The notes under the pieces were generated by a model. The model made no database searches, was not told the DNA's origin, and saw only the letters and a program-made list of their open reading frames with translations. Shown piece after piece: positions 28,205-36,552 of a DNA stretch of 64,000 nucleotides. The number at the start of each line of letters is the position of its first letter. The stretch's first letter is position 1. The translations under genes and the position numbers were made by a program. This DNA comes from Microbacterium sp. AK009 (GTDB taxonomy: Bacteria > Actinomycetota > Actinomycetes > Actinomycetales > Microbacteriaceae), in contig NZ_JACCCG010000005.1 in assembly GCF_013410955.1 (NCBI RefSeq), positions 248,001-312,000 of the forward strand. Reading direction: 5' to 3'.

Positions 28205-28253
28205 CGGCGCCGCATCCCGCACCACGGCGCCGCATCCCGCACCACGGCGCCGC
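28205..28253. repeat. Tandem 20-bp direct repeat, about 2.4 copies
   Basis: Two exact copies of CGGCGCCGCATCCCGCACCA (28205-28224 and 28225-28244) and a partial third copy of nine bases. It lies between the two palindromes and looks like slippage or unequal exchange. Confidence 0.85.
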
Positions 28254-28302
28254 CCGCTCGCCGCGACAGCGCCATCTGAACCGACCGGCGCCGTGACATC
28301 CC

Positions 28303-28363
28303 TTCGTTCGTCGCAAATGTACGCCTGGAAGGGCCGTCGGCGTACATCGGCGACGAACGAACG
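28303..28363. repeat. Long imperfect palindrome, copy 2
   Basis: Left arm CGTTCGTCGCAAATGTACGCC is split as CGTTCGTCGC and AAATGTACGCC. It starts at about 28305 and pairs with the right arm ending in GGCGACGAACG (28349-28359) with two mismatches over 21 bases. The centre TGGAAGGGCCGTC resembles that of copy 1, and GAACGAACG again follows. Two related copies 190 bp apart suggest a repeated extragenic palindromic element. Confidence 0.75.
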
Positions 28364-28511
28364 AGGGTGACGGGCATCTCCGCCGAGCGACGGCGGGCCG
28401 GGAGCGAACGAGCGAGCGACGGCGGGGGCGACCCGCGGGACGACGACCCGGCGCGTGACAACCCGACGCACGACGCAGCGCGCGACGACGCAGCGCGGGC
28501 GGGACGCGACG

Positions 28512-29648
28512 CTACAGGTCCACGCCGATGAGCACCGGCTCGGGCTGGAGCAGCAGGCCGAACTCCGCGTGCACGCGCCCCTGGATGAAGCGCGCCAGCT
28601 CTGCGATCTCCGCCGCGGTCGCGTCACCCCGGTTGGTCAGCGCGAGCGCGTGCTTGGTCGACACCGCCGCCCGCGAACGCGGGAGCTTGAAGCCCTTGCG
28701 GATGCCCGACTGCTCGATGAGCCAGCCGGCGCTGACCTTCACATCGGGCTCGGCTGTCGACAGGGGCGGCACACTGCCGTCGAAGTTCGCCAACGGCACG
28801 ACGACCACCGGATCGAAATCGGGCGCGACCGGCCAGCGGGGGCACTCCGGCGGCAGCGTACGGGCGAAGGATGCCGAGACGACGGCGTTCTGGAAGAAGG
28901 ATCCGGCGCTCCAGGTGTCGGGGTCGGCGTCATCGAGCACCATCCCCTTTCGCGCGCGGATCTGCAGCACCTGCTCCCGCACGAAGGCCAAGGTCACCGC
29001 GGCCCCAGGGTTCAGGCCGAGCGCCGTCCGCAGCTGATCGCCGTGGATCTCACGGGGCGCGTCTCCGATGACGGCGAGCTCGACTGTGACCGACAGGATG
29101 ACCGCGCGTCGGTCGGGCACCGAGCCGTGGTGGTGCTTGAGCACCGAGGTGCGAAACCCCAGCCCGAGCTCGGCGGCCGGCACGGTGGACACCTCTCCGG
29201 TGGCCTCGTCGATGAGCTCGACCTCGACGAGGGTCTGGACGATCTCCTGACCATACGCGCCGATGTTCTGCACGGGCGCGGCGCCGACCGTGCCAGGGAT
29301 GCCCGACATCGCCTCGACGCCCGCGAGCCCGTGGTCGACGGTGTACCCGACGAACGCGTCCCAGTCATGCCCGGCCTGCACCCGCAGGCGGACGAATCCC
29401 TCGCGGGCGGCGGGGAGCGTCTCGATCCCGCGGGTGAGGATTCGCACGACCGTGCCGGGGAACGGCTCGTCGCCCACGAGCAGGTTCGACCCGCCGCCGA
29501 GCACGAACCACTCCTCGCCCGTCGCCCACGCCTCGCGGAGCGCGTCGATGAGCTCGTCGGTCGTCCGCGCCTCGATCATCCGCTCGGGAACGCCGCCGAC
29601 GCGAAGCGTCGTGAGGCCCGACAGCGCGACGGGGGGAACCTCGGTCAT
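28512..29648 (-). CDS. murB: UDP-N-acetylmuramate dehydrogenase
   Basis: 378 residues, type I-like MurB of actinobacteria. The N-terminal FAD-binding part has TTLRVGGVPERMIEA, WFVLGGGSNLLVGDEPF and MSGIPGTVGAAPVQNIGAYGQE (read as two blocks). The C-terminal domain has SAGSFFQNAVVS and SAGWLIEQSGIRKGF, whose serine and glutamate act in catalysis. It makes UDP-MurNAc for peptidoglycan with NADPH. Its ATG overlaps the preceding MaoC gene stop (ATGA). Confidence 0.96.
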   Translation of the reverse strand: MTEVPPVALSGLTTLRVGGVPERMIEARTTDELIDALREAWATGEEWFVLGGGSNLLVGDEPFPGTVVRILTRGIETLPAAREGFVRLRVQAGHDWDAFVGYTVDHGLAGVEAMSGIPGTVGAAPVQNIGAYGQEIVQTLVEVELIDEATGEVSTVPAAELGLGFRTSVLKHHHGSVPDRRAVILSVTVELAVIGDAPREIHGDQLRTALGLNPGAAVTLAFVREQVLQIRARKGMVLDDADPDTWSAGSFFQNAVVSASFARTLPPECPRWPVAPDFDPVVVVPLANFDGSVPPLSTAEPDVKVSAGWLIEQSGIRKGFKLPRSRAAVSTKHALALTNRGDATAAEIAELARFIQGRVHAEFGLLLQPEPVLIGVDL

Positions 29649-30085
29649 CGAGTCCCGTCACCCGTCGCCGCACCGGCGGTGTCAGCGGGACGCACGCGCA
29701 CCTGGGCCTTGCCGAGGACGGTCGTGTCGGCGGCGGTCACCGTGAGGTCGACGCGCACGGCCTCCTCCGTCACCTGACCGACCCGGGCGACGATGTGGAG
29801 GTCGGCGCCGTCCTTCGCGTCGACGACGACCGGCCGGGTGAAGCGCACGCCGTAATCGAGGATGCGACCGGCGTCGCCCAGCCACGGCAGGACCGTCCCG
29901 ACGGCGACACCCATCGTGAGCATGCCGTGCGCGAGGACCCCGGGGAGCCCGACCTCGGCGGCGATGTCGTCGCGGTAATGGATGGGGTTGACATCGCCCG
30001 ACGCACCGGCATAGCGCACCAGCGATTCGCGCGTGAGGTGGATCGTGCGTTCGGCGACGACATCGCCCACGGCTACGGCGCTCAT
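29645..30085 (-). CDS. MaoC-type hydratase, HadB-like subunit
   Basis: 146 residues forming a single hot-dog domain. The hydratase motif ASGDVNPIHYRDDIA contains the catalytic Asp and His of (R)-specific enoyl hydratases, followed by GVLAHGMLTMGVAVG. In mycobacteria such HadB proteins pair with a HadA-like partner to dehydrate 3-hydroxyacyl-ACP. Here the partner gene overlaps upstream by four bases and murB overlaps downstream by four bases, so the three are translationally coupled. Confidence 0.88.
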   Translation of the reverse strand: MSAVAVGDVVAERTIHLTRESLVRYAGASGDVNPIHYRDDIAAEVGLPGVLAHGMLTMGVAVGTVLPWLGDAGRILDYGVRFTRPVVVDAKDGADLHIVARVGQVTEEAVRVDLTVTAADTTVLGKAQVRVRPADTAGAATGDGTR

Positions 30086-30531
30086 GCGTCGCCCTCGCCG
30101 ACGAGCAGGACGGAGGTCGCGGTCACGACGTGGGCGCCGGCGGCGTCGACAATCTCAGCCTCGCTGGTGACCATGGCGTTGCCGCCGAGGGTGCGGATGC
30201 CGGTGACGCTGAGCTGGGCGGTCAGTTCGTCGCCCGCGACGATCGGACGGGAGTACCGGAATCGCTGCTCGGCGTGGAGCACGCGCGAGAGCTCGATGCC
30301 ACTGTCGGGCTCGGCGAGCAGCTGCTGCAGCGTGACGTCCTGCAGCACGATCGGGAACGTCGGGGGCGCCACGACATCGGCGTACCCGAGCGCGCGCGCG
30401 GCGTCGGGGTCGAGATGCTGGGGGGCGTCGGCGAAGACCGCTCGCGCGAACTCGCGCACTTTCTCGCGGCCCACAAGATACGGCGGTGTCGGGGGGAACA
30501 GACGGCCGACGAGTTGGGGGTTCACTGGCAC
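30082..30531 (-). CDS. MaoC-like dehydratase N-terminal-type protein, HadA-like subunit
   Basis: 149 residues with the FAS1-type dehydratase (MaoC_dehydrat_N) fold: VGREKVREFARAVFADAP then YADVVAPPTFPIVLQ and EQRFRYSRPIVAGDELT. It lacks the D-x4-H catalytic pair that the neighbouring subunit has, as expected for the non-catalytic partner of a HadAB heterodimer. The GTG start at 30529-30531 follows only a weak ribosome site. It lies nine bases after the TauE-like gene on the same region but is transcribed towards murB. Confidence 0.85.
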   Translation of the reverse strand: MPVNPQLVGRLFPPTPPYLVGREKVREFARAVFADAPQHLDPDAARALGYADVVAPPTFPIVLQDVTLQQLLAEPDSGIELSRVLHAEQRFRYSRPIVAGDELTAQLSVTGIRTLGGNAMVTSEAEIVDAAGAHVVTATSVLLVGEGDA

Positions 30532-30540
30532 CGGATCATC

Positions 30541-31338
30541 CTACCGAGCGGTCTTGCGCCCCCGAATGGCGCGCATGGCCATCTGCACGGCGATGATCGT
30601 CAGGAAGGCGGCGAAGAGGATGTTGCCCAGCTGCGGGTCGACGAGGGTGGCGAGCCAGGTGCCGACGGGGGCGGTCACACACGCGGCGACTCCGACGATG
30701 GCGGCGGCGGGGAGGTCGACGTTTCTCCGGATGAGGTTGCCGACGGTGCCCGAGATCGCCGTGGGGATCATCATCAGCAACGAGGTGCCCTTGGCGAGGA
30801 GGTCGCTCGTGCCGAAGAGAAGGAGCAGAACCGGCACGACGATCACTCCGCCGCCGACGCCGAGAAGACCCGCGAGGATGCCAGTGACGACGCCGAGCGC
30901 GATGAGGCCGAGCACTGTCACGACGGTGAGCGGAAGGCCGGCATCGCGTGAGGGGATCACGAGGAACAGGGACACGATCACGATCACGAGGAAGCCGACG
31001 AAACCCCAGCGAAGCACCGTCACGGGCGTCCGCGGAAGCAGCCACGTGCCGATCTGCGCCCCCACGACCGCGCCGGCGGCGAGGATCAGGGCGGGGATCC
31101 AGGCGACGGAGTCGTTCACCGCGTAGGCGATCACCCCGACCGCGGCGGTCGGGACGATGGCCGCGAGCGACGTTCCCGCCGCGAGCCGCTGACCGTAGCC
31201 GAGCACGAGCACGAGGAGCGGGACGACGACGGTGCCGCCCCCGACGCCGAACAGTCCGGACATCAGACCGGCGATGAAGCCGACCCCGAGGCACGTGAAG
31301 ACGAAGCGCGTACCACGCGCGGGAGGGGCGTCGGTCAT
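30541..31338 (-). CDS. TauE/SafE-family membrane transporter
   Basis: 265 residues, with two repeats of the family signature: GLMSGLFGVGGGTVVVPLLVL near residue 20 (read as two parts) and GILAGLLGVGGGVIVVPVLL near residue 155. About seven to eight membrane helices are visible. Family members export sulfite, sulfoacetate or related organosulfonates; the substrate here is unknown. Its ATG overlaps the stop of the DUF2510 gene (ATGA). Confidence 0.9.
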   Translation of the reverse strand: MTDAPPARGTRFVFTCLGVGFIAGLMSGLFGVGGGTVVVPLLVLVLGYGQRLAAGTSLAAIVPTAAVGVIAYAVNDSVAWIPALILAAGAVVGAQIGTWLLPRTPVTVLRWGFVGFLVIVIVSLFLVIPSRDAGLPLTVVTVLGLIALGVVTGILAGLLGVGGGVIVVPVLLLLFGTSDLLAKGTSLLMMIPTAISGTVGNLIRRNVDLPAAAIVGVAACVTAPVGTWLATLVDPQLGNILFAAFLTIIAVQMAMRAIRGRKTAR

Positions 31339-32072
31339 TCGCCTACGTAGGCGTTGTCAATGACCCAGGCGCCGTCGATCTCGATCACGGTGTACTGCCA
31401 GCTCTCCTCGATCGGCTCGGGGACGTCGAGCGGCTCGCCGTCGGCGTTGAAGAAGCTGTCGTACGTCTCCGTCGTGTTGACGTAGATCGTCCGTTCGGAG
31501 GAGCTGATGCCCTGGACCTCGATCTGATAGTTCTCGACGGACTGCGCGAACCCGGCCGACTGCTCCTCGAACGCGGCGCAGTCGGTGAGCTGGTTGCCGG
31601 TCCGGAACGCCTCGGACGTCGCCTCGAGGTACTTGTCGCAATCCCCTTCGCGCCACGCCTCGTCGTACAGCTCGACCGCGCGCACGGCCTCCTGCTGGTC
31701 GGCCTCGTCGACACCGCCGCCCGATGAGAAGACCCCGATCAGGATCGGGATGAGCACGGCAGCGGCGATGACGATGCCGAGGAGCACCACACCCAGCACC
31801 ACCCAGAGGATCCAGAGCTTGGACTTCTTCGGCTCGGTCGCCGCGGTGAAAGCGCCACCGGCGGGTGCATACCCGGGCGAACCGGCGAAACCGGGTGCGG
31901 AGGGCGGAGCACCGGCGGTGGCGTATCCCGAAGCATCTCCCGCGTCAGGTCCGGCCGGCGGTGCGTCGGACCCGTCTTCGGTCGACTGCACGTGCTCGGT
32001 CCACTTCGCGCCGTCCCACCACCGGCGGGTCCCGGGGCCGTAGTCGTACCAGCCCGGAGGGTTCGTGCTCAT
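31335..32072 (-). CDS. DUF2510 membrane protein
   Basis: 245 residues. An N-terminal DUF2510 motif (PPGWYDYGPGTRRWWDGAKW) is followed by a Gly/Ala/Pro-rich linker and one membrane helix (LWILWVVLGVVLLGIVIAAA). An extracellular domain of about 120 residues with two cysteines (GDCDKYLEA and LTDCAAFEE) ends the protein. The outer part resembles NTF2-like lipoprotein domains. Function unknown. Translationally coupled to the TauE-like gene. Confidence 0.8.
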   Translation of the reverse strand: MSTNPPGWYDYGPGTRRWWDGAKWTEHVQSTEDGSDAPPAGPDAGDASGYATAGAPPSAPGFAGSPGYAPAGGAFTAATEPKKSKLWILWVVLGVVLLGIVIAAAVLIPILIGVFSSGGGVDEADQQEAVRAVELYDEAWREGDCDKYLEATSEAFRTGNQLTDCAAFEEQSAGFAQSVENYQIEVQGISSSERTIYVNTTETYDSFFNADGEPLDVPEPIEESWQYTVIEIDGAWVIDNAYVGE

Positions 32073-32132
32073 GCTCGCTCGTTTCGTCGTGTCCCGGCCG
32101 TGCGAGGGACCGGGGTGGCCGCCGCCCTCAGC

Positions 32133-32477
32133 CTACTGCCGGAGCTCCGCACACCGAACGCATCGCGTCGCGGTGGGACGCACCTCCAATCGCCCCTCGG
32201 GGATGGCGGTCCCGCACACCTCGCAGATGCCGAAGGTGCCCGCTGCTACGCGGTCGAGCGCAGCGTCGATCCCTTCCAGTTCGGTCAGCACACCGACTCG
32301 CACCCCCTCGATGCGCGACCACTCCGCGGACAGGGTTCCCCCCTCGGGATCGTGCTCGTCGTCGGCGGATTCGGCCCCTCGCGCCTCGCGCAGCTGCATG
32401 AGCTGCACTTCGACCTCGGCGAGGCGTCGGCGCGCGGAATCCCGCGCTGCGCGCAGGACGACGACCGGTGAATCCAT
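32133..32477 (-). CDS. DksA/TraR-type zinc-finger protein
   Basis: 114 residues: a coiled-coil-like N-terminal half rich in Arg/Glu (ARDSARRRLAEVEVQLMQLR) and a C-terminal C4 finger (CEVCGTAIPEGRLE and CVRC). The family binds RNA polymerase near the secondary channel in E. coli; in actinobacteria its members are poorly studied. The ATG at 32475-32477 gives the compact family length. It is a lone minus-strand gene 55 bp downstream in orientation from the epimerase start. Confidence 0.85.
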   Translation of the reverse strand: MDSPVVVLRAARDSARRRLAEVEVQLMQLREARGAESADDEHDPEGGTLSAEWSRIEGVRVGVLTELEGIDAALDRVAAGTFGICEVCGTAIPEGRLEVRPTATRCVRCAELRQ

Positions 32478-32564
32478 GACGCGCACGCTACCGGCCCCGT
32501 CCGACATCGGCACCCTAGGCTCGAAGGGCGCCGGCGCTTCCGCCCGCGCGGAGAGGTGGACACC

Positions 32565-33536
32565 GTGCGCGTCGTCGTCATCGGCGGAACCGGCCACATC
32601 GGCACCTTCCTCGTTCCCCGGCTCGTCCGCGCCGGACACGAGGTCGTCGCGGTCAGCAGAGGTACCCGTCCCCCGTACGTCGCCGCCCCGGAATGGGCCG
32701 CGGTGCAGCAGGTCGTCGCCGACCGAGAGGCCGCCGATCGCGACGGCGCATTCGGCGACATCGTGCTGGCCCACGACCCCGACGCCGTCGTCGACCTCCT
32801 CGCCTTCACCCCCGACTCCGCCCGCTCCCTCGTCGAGGCGCTGCGCGGTCGCGTCGGACACCTCGTCCACTGCGGCACCCTCTGGCGCTACGGCCCGAGC
32901 GATCGGGTGCCGATCCGCGAGGGCCAGGGCACCCCGCCCTTCGACGAGTACGGCATCCTCAAGGCGGAGATCGCCGCGCTCCTGGCCGCCGAAACGGCCG
33001 CCGGGGGGCTCGCAACCACCACCGTCGACCCCGGTCACATCGTCGGACCCGGCTGGGCGCCCGTCGGGCCGCTCGGCAACGGCGATCCCCATGTCTGGTC
33101 CGATCTGTCGGCGGGTCGCACCCTCCGTGTGCCCGGAGGAGACGGCGCGCTCATGCACCACGTCCACGCCGACGACGTCGCGCAGGTGTTCGAGCTCGCC
33201 CTTGCGCACCGCGACGCCGCCGCCGGCGAGGACTTCCACGCCGTCGCGCCGTCTGCGCTGACGGTCCGGGGTTACGCGGCGGCCGCGGCATCCTGGTTCG
33301 GGAAACCCCTGTCGCTGGAATGCATCACCTGGGAGCAGTTCCGCGCAGAGACGACCGAGCGCCACGCGAACGCGAGCTGGGGACACCTGCACCGCAACCA
33401 CTACCTCAGCATCGACAAGGCGCGCTCCGTGCTCGGCTATCGTCCCCGTTACGAACCCGACGAAGCGATCCTGGAATCGATCACGTGGTTGATCGAGAAC
33501 GACAGGCTGGATGTCGCGGGGCCGCTCGTGGTCTGA
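32565..33536 (+). CDS. NAD-dependent epimerase/dehydratase family protein
   Basis: 323 residues, extended SDR fold. The dinucleotide motif is VVVIGGTGHIGTFLVPRLV. HCGTLWRYGPSDRVP and the YGILKAEIAAL stretch stand where Ser/Tyr/Lys are expected; Tyr-x3-Lys is YGILK. TTVDPGHIVGPG follows. Substrate unknown. GTG 32565 is preferred over GTG 32556 because GAGAGG lies eight bases before it and it gives the family N-terminus. Confidence 0.85.
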   Translation: MRVVVIGGTGHIGTFLVPRLVRAGHEVVAVSRGTRPPYVAAPEWAAVQQVVADREAADRDGAFGDIVLAHDPDAVVDLLAFTPDSARSLVEALRGRVGHLVHCGTLWRYGPSDRVPIREGQGTPPFDEYGILKAEIAALLAAETAAGGLATTTVDPGHIVGPGWAPVGPLGNGDPHVWSDLSAGRTLRVPGGDGALMHHVHADDVAQVFELALAHRDAAAGEDFHAVAPSALTVRGYAAAAASWFGKPLSLECITWEQFRAETTERHANASWGHLHRNHYLSIDKARSVLGYRPRYEPDEAILESITWLIENDRLDVAGPLVV

Positions 33537-33638
33537 GACGGCGTCGTCGCGGCATCCGCATACGGCGATTTCGAAGCGAGGTCCGATACCGTGTCCCCGT
33601 GCCGAACACTGCGGATGGATCCGACTGTCATAGTTCCA

Positions 33639-33660
33639 GCGCCCGGGTGACCCCGGGCGC
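33639..33660. promoter_or_regulatory. Hairpin in the leader of the CorC-type gene
   Basis: Perfect 9-base arms GCGCCCGGG/CCCGGGCGC with a four-base loop, ending 24 bases before the start codon of the next gene and just ahead of its ribosome site (GGGGAGG). No T-run. It could terminate the epimerase transcript or modulate the downstream message. The rest of the 148-bp gap shows nothing firm. Confidence 0.4.
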
Positions 33661-33684
33661 GTCCCCGCGAGGGGAGGTGAACCG

Positions 33685-34983
33685 ATGAACGGCGACCTCC
33701 TGCTCAACATCGCCCTCGTGGTGGTCTTCGTCCTCATCGGGGGCGTTTTCGCCGCCACCGAGATGGCGCTGGTCACCCTCCGCGAAAGCCAGGTCAACGC
33801 CCTCGCCGCGCGCGGCAAGCGCGGCCAGAAGGTCGCCGACCTGGCGCGCAATCCCAACAGGTTCCTCTCGGCCGTGCAGATCGGCGTGACCGTGGCCGGT
33901 TTCGCGTCCGCCGCGTACGGTGCGTCGTCGATCGCACCGAGCGTCGCACCGCTGTTCGTCTCGCTCGGGCTCGACGAGGGTCTTTCGCTCACGATCGCCA
34001 CCGTGCTTCTGACCCTCATGATCGCGTACCTGTCGCTGGTGCTCGGGGAGCTCGTGCCCAAGCGCCTGGCGATCCAGCGGAACGCGCAGTTCGCCTACGG
34101 CGTCGCGCCGGTGCTCAACGGCTTCGCCGTGCTCATGCGCCCGGTGATCTGGCTGCTGTCGGTCTCGACGAACGCGGTCGTCCGTCTCCTCGGCGGCGAC
34201 CCCCACAAAACGGGCGAGGAGCTCACGGAGGAAGAGCTGCGCGACATCGTCTCGAGCCACCAGGGGCTTCCCGAGGACGAGCGCCGCATCCTCGACGACG
34301 TGCTGTCGCTCCGGGGGCGTCAGATCAGCGAGGTCATGCGGCCCCGGCCCGAGGTTGTCGCGCTCGACCACGCCGACGAGGTGGGAGAAGCCGCCGCACG
34401 GGTGCGCGAACTGCCGTACTCGCGCTACCCCGTCGTCGACCAGTCGATCGACGACATCACGGGCTTCGTCCACGTCCGCGACCTGTTCGAGGCCGCCGCG
34501 GTCGACCCGCGTCAGCCCATCGGGCCGCTCGTCCGCGCCATCCCCTACCTCCCGTCCACCGCCCGCGTGCTGCCGACCCTCACGGGCATGCGGGCGGGCG
34601 GCGACCAGATCGCCGTCGTGGTCGACGAGTACGGGGGCACCGACGGGATCGTCACGCTCGAGGACCTGGTCGAGGAGGTCGTCGGCGAGATCTTCGACGA
34701 GTACGACACCGATCTCGCCACCGGCGACCTCTCTGAGAACGGCGGCACCGTCGATGGCCGGCTGAACCTCCAGGACTTCGAGGAGGCCACCGGCCTCAGT
34801 CTCCCCCGGGGCTCATCCGACACGATCGCCGGATTCATGCTGGAGCGCCTCGGGCGCCTGGCCGTCGTCGGCGACACCGTCGAGGTCGACGGCGCGATCC
34901 TGCGGGTGACCGCGCTGGACCGGCGGCGCATCTCCGAGCTGTCGGTCACACCCCACGCGGCTTCGAACGCGACGGGCGAGTGA
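33685..34983 (+). CDS. CorC/HlyC-family protein (DUF21 + CBS pair)
   Basis: 432 residues. The DUF21/CNNM membrane domain (about 1-190) has [20 protein letters not shown] and [15 protein letters not shown], and the CBS pair (about 205-335) has [12 protein letters not shown] and [18 protein letters not shown]. The CorC_HlyC domain follows (residues about 350-425). Relatives act in Mg2+/Co2+ efflux or tolerance. GGGGAGG eight bases upstream fixes ATG 33685. It is alone, without the usual second paralogue. Confidence 0.93.
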   Translation: MNGDLLLNIALVVVFVLIGGVFAATEMALVTLRESQVNALAARGKRGQKVADLARNPNRFLSAVQIGVTVAGFASAAYGASSIAPSVAPLFVSLGLDEGLSLTIATVLLTLMIAYLSLVLGELVPKRLAIQRNAQFAYGVAPVLNGFAVLMRPVIWLLSVSTNAVVRLLGGDPHKTGEELTEEELRDIVSSHQGLPEDERRILDDVLSLRGRQISEVMRPRPEVVALDHADEVGEAAARVRELPYSRYPVVDQSIDDITGFVHVRDLFEAAAVDPRQPIGPLVRAIPYLPSTARVLPTLTGMRAGGDQIAVVVDEYGGTDGIVTLEDLVEEVVGEIFDEYDTDLATGDLSENGGTVDGRLNLQDFEEATGLSLPRGSSDTIAGFMLERLGRLAVVGDTVEVDGAILRVTALDRRRISELSVTPHAASNATGE

Positions 34984-35004
34984 GCCGCCCGTCCCTCGCG
35001 CGGG

Positions 35005-35328
35005 CTACTCGGCGTCGCTGACGAGCTTCAGCCCGACGATGCACCCGACGAGGCCGATGATCAGCAGCATCCGGACCCACGAGAAGCCCTCGTCACCCGT
35101 GATCATCGCGTAGAGCACGGTGAGGGAGGCGCCGATCCCGACCCACACCGCATAGGCGGTGCCGGTCGGGATCTCGCGCATGGCCCACGCGAGGCCGCCC
35201 ATGCTCGCCACGAGGGCGACGCCGAACACGATGCTCGGCCAGAGCTTGGTGAACCCCTCGCTCTTGCCGAGGGCGGTGGCCCACACGGCCTCGAGGACTC
35301 CGGAGATGATGAGGATGACCCACGACAT
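35005..35328 (-). CDS. gdx: Guanidinium exporter, SMR family (Gdx/SugE)
   Basis: 107 residues, four membrane helices. The residues that mark guanidinium exporters in Gdx-Clo numbering are all present: Gly10, Glu13 and Trp16 in [13 protein letters not shown], Ser42, Tyr59 and Trp62. It is a proton-coupled dual-topology dimer in that family. The start at ATG 35326-35328 is set by GGAGG eight bases upstream. An earlier ATG at 35341-35343 directly abuts the riboswitch and has no site. A guanidine-III riboswitch precedes the ribosome site by two bases, which supports the substrate. Confidence 0.95.
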   Translation of the reverse strand: MSWVILIISGVLEAVWATALGKSEGFTKLWPSIVFGVALVASMGGLAWAMREIPTGTAYAVWVGIGASLTVLYAMITGDEGFSWVRMLLIIGLVGCIVGLKLVSDAE

Positions 35329-35343
35329 GGCGCTCGCCTCCAT

Positions 35344-35384
35344 GGCCAGTCTTGTCGCTCACCGGGTACTGAACCCTCGTCCGG
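35344..35384 (-). ncRNA. Guanidine-III riboswitch (ykkC-III) controlling gdx
   Basis: On the minus strand it reads CCGGACGAGG, then a variable GTTCAG, then TACCCGGT, then GACAAGAC before TGGCC. These are the conserved blocks of the guanidine-III class as I know it from Thermobifida. P1 pairs CCGG (35384-35381) with the CCGG of TACCCGGT. P2 pairs GTTCAG with CTGGCC (five of six pairs, one wobble), giving the pseudoknot. The ribosome site GGAGG (35337-35341) follows two bases later, so control of translation initiation by guanidine is likely. Confidence 0.92.
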
Positions 35385-35467
35385 GGATCCGGTCGGGATC
35401 CGCTGACCAGGCTACCGCCACCCCCTGATCACCGGCTGGGCGGAGATGAGAGGCGGCGGCCCGGGGC

Positions 35468-36274
35468 TCAGCCCCGACGCGCGCGCGCCGCGGATGCGGC
35501 CACGAGAACGAGTCCGAGACCCGCGACCAGCACTCCGCCACCGACCAGGGCGAGGCTCGACGTCTCGTCGGCACCCGTCGCCGGAAGTACGGACGGCGTG
35601 GGACGCGGCGACTGCGTCGGGCTCGGCGCCGCACTCACGGCGATCGTGACGGAAGCGAGCGGCGGCCCCTCGCTGTTGCGCGCGAAGACCTCGATCATGT
35701 ACGTGCCCACGGCGTTGGGCGTGAAGGTCACCGCCGCCTGACCGTCGGTGACCGTGGCGACCTCGGGCACGAGCATCCCCTGGTTGTTCGGCAGCACCGG
35801 CTCGGCGATGGAGAAGGTCGCCTCGACGCCCTCATCCACCCCGGTCAGAGTGAGCACCGAAGACCCGCCCAGCGTCAGCGACCCGGGTGACGCCGCCAGC
35901 GCAGGTGTCAGCGGCGCGCTCACCTCGATCGTCACGGATGCCACGGCCGGGCTCTCGCTGTTCTGCACGAACGCCTCGATCACGTAGGTCGCGGCCGCGT
36001 CGGGGGTGAACATCACCGACGCCTGACCGTCGGCGACCGTCGCACTCTCCGGGTTCAGCATTCCGCCGTCGTTCGGCAGTACCGGTTGGCTGATCGCGAA
36101 ATTGATCTGGACGCCGTCCTCCACACCGGTCAGCGTCAGCTCCGACGATCCCCCCAGCGTGATCGAGGCCGGCGAAGCCGTCAGCGACGGATCCGCATCG
36201 GCGTACGCGGGAACGGCGGCGCCGAAGGCGACGAGCACGCCGACGGCAAGGGCAGAGAGAAGCTTCTTCGTCAT
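35468..36274 (-). CDS. Cell-wall-anchored protein with two Ig-like repeats and LPATG motif
   Basis: 268 residues. The signal peptide is MTKKLLSALAVGVLVAFGAA then VPAYA, cleaved near residue 25. Two tandem repeats of about 92 residues follow (each starts near SLTLGGSS or SITLGGSS, then LTLTGV, and ends in ASVTI). A Pro/Ser linker leads to the sortase motif LPATG, a hydrophobic helix and the tail AARARRG. The second of two adjacent ATGs (36272-36274) is six bases from GGGAG and is preferred. Surface display by a sortase is inferred; no sortase gene is in the window. Binding partner unknown. Confidence 0.88.
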   Translation of the reverse strand: MTKKLLSALAVGVLVAFGAAVPAYADADPSLTASPASITLGGSSELTLTGVEDGVQINFAISQPVLPNDGGMLNPESATVADGQASVMFTPDAAATYVIEAFVQNSESPAVASVTIEVSAPLTPALAASPGSLTLGGSSVLTLTGVDEGVEATFSIAEPVLPNNQGMLVPEVATVTDGQAAVTFTPNAVGTYMIEVFARNSEGPPLASVTIAVSAAPSPTQSPRPTPSVLPATGADETSSLALVGGGVLVAGLGLVLVAASAARARRG

Positions 36275-36411
36275 CATCGACTCCCAGGCGAGGGGACGGG
36301 GCCGTACGAGGAGCGGTCGGGCCGACGCTCCGCTGCGCTCATCGTGGCAGACAGAACCGTGTCCCGGGAAGGACATTCTTGTGCAGAGCACCCCGACCAG
36401 CACCGGAACGC

Positions 36412-36437
36412 AAAAAACCCCCGGAGCTCCGGGGGTT
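36412..36437 (-). terminator. Terminator of the tRNA-Thr/tRNA-Met unit
   Basis: Perfect palindrome AACCCCCGGAG/CTCCGGGGGTT followed on the minus strand by six T residues, seven bases beyond the tRNA-Met 3' end. A rare textbook intrinsic terminator for this GC content. Confidence 0.92.
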
Positions 36438-36444
36438 CTGTCTG

Positions 36445-36518
36445 TAGCAGGAGCGGGGCTTGAACCCGCGACCTCACGATTATGAGTCGTGCGCTCTCAC
36501 CAACTGAGCTACCCTGCC
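36445..36518 (-). tRNA. tRNA-Met (anticodon CAT), elongator type
   Basis: 74-nt cloverleaf with anticodon loop CTCATAA in a CACGA/TCGTG stem and T-loop GGTTCAAGCC. The acceptor begins GGCAGGG and ends with a G-T pair at 1-72, so it is not the initiator type (which has an unpaired 1-72 and three anticodon-stem G-C pairs). tRNA-Ile2 with lysidine also has a CAT anticodon and cannot be fully excluded. Confidence 0.92.
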
Positions 36519-36552
36519 GCGATACACCGGCAGCGAAATGCCGGATGCTGCG

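Larger units (their letters stand above)
27978..28511. other. Gene-free, repeat-rich intergenic region (534 bp)
   Basis: Between the flavoprotein stop and the murB stop. Open frames on both strands here are arginine/serine/proline-rich and lack ribosome sites, and I see no real gene. The region contains two related long palindromes (28114-28173 and 28303-28363), a tandem 20-bp repeat between them and a degenerate GACGCAGCGCG repeat near 28470-28500. Confidence 0.6.

Noticed and set aside
28205..28253. CRISPR-like array
   Set aside because: The units are directly tandem with no spacers, and no cas genes are near.
27940..28627. Arg/Ser-rich frames across the repeat patch
   Set aside because: They encode low-complexity sequence created by the palindromes and tandem repeat, and run into neighbouring genes.
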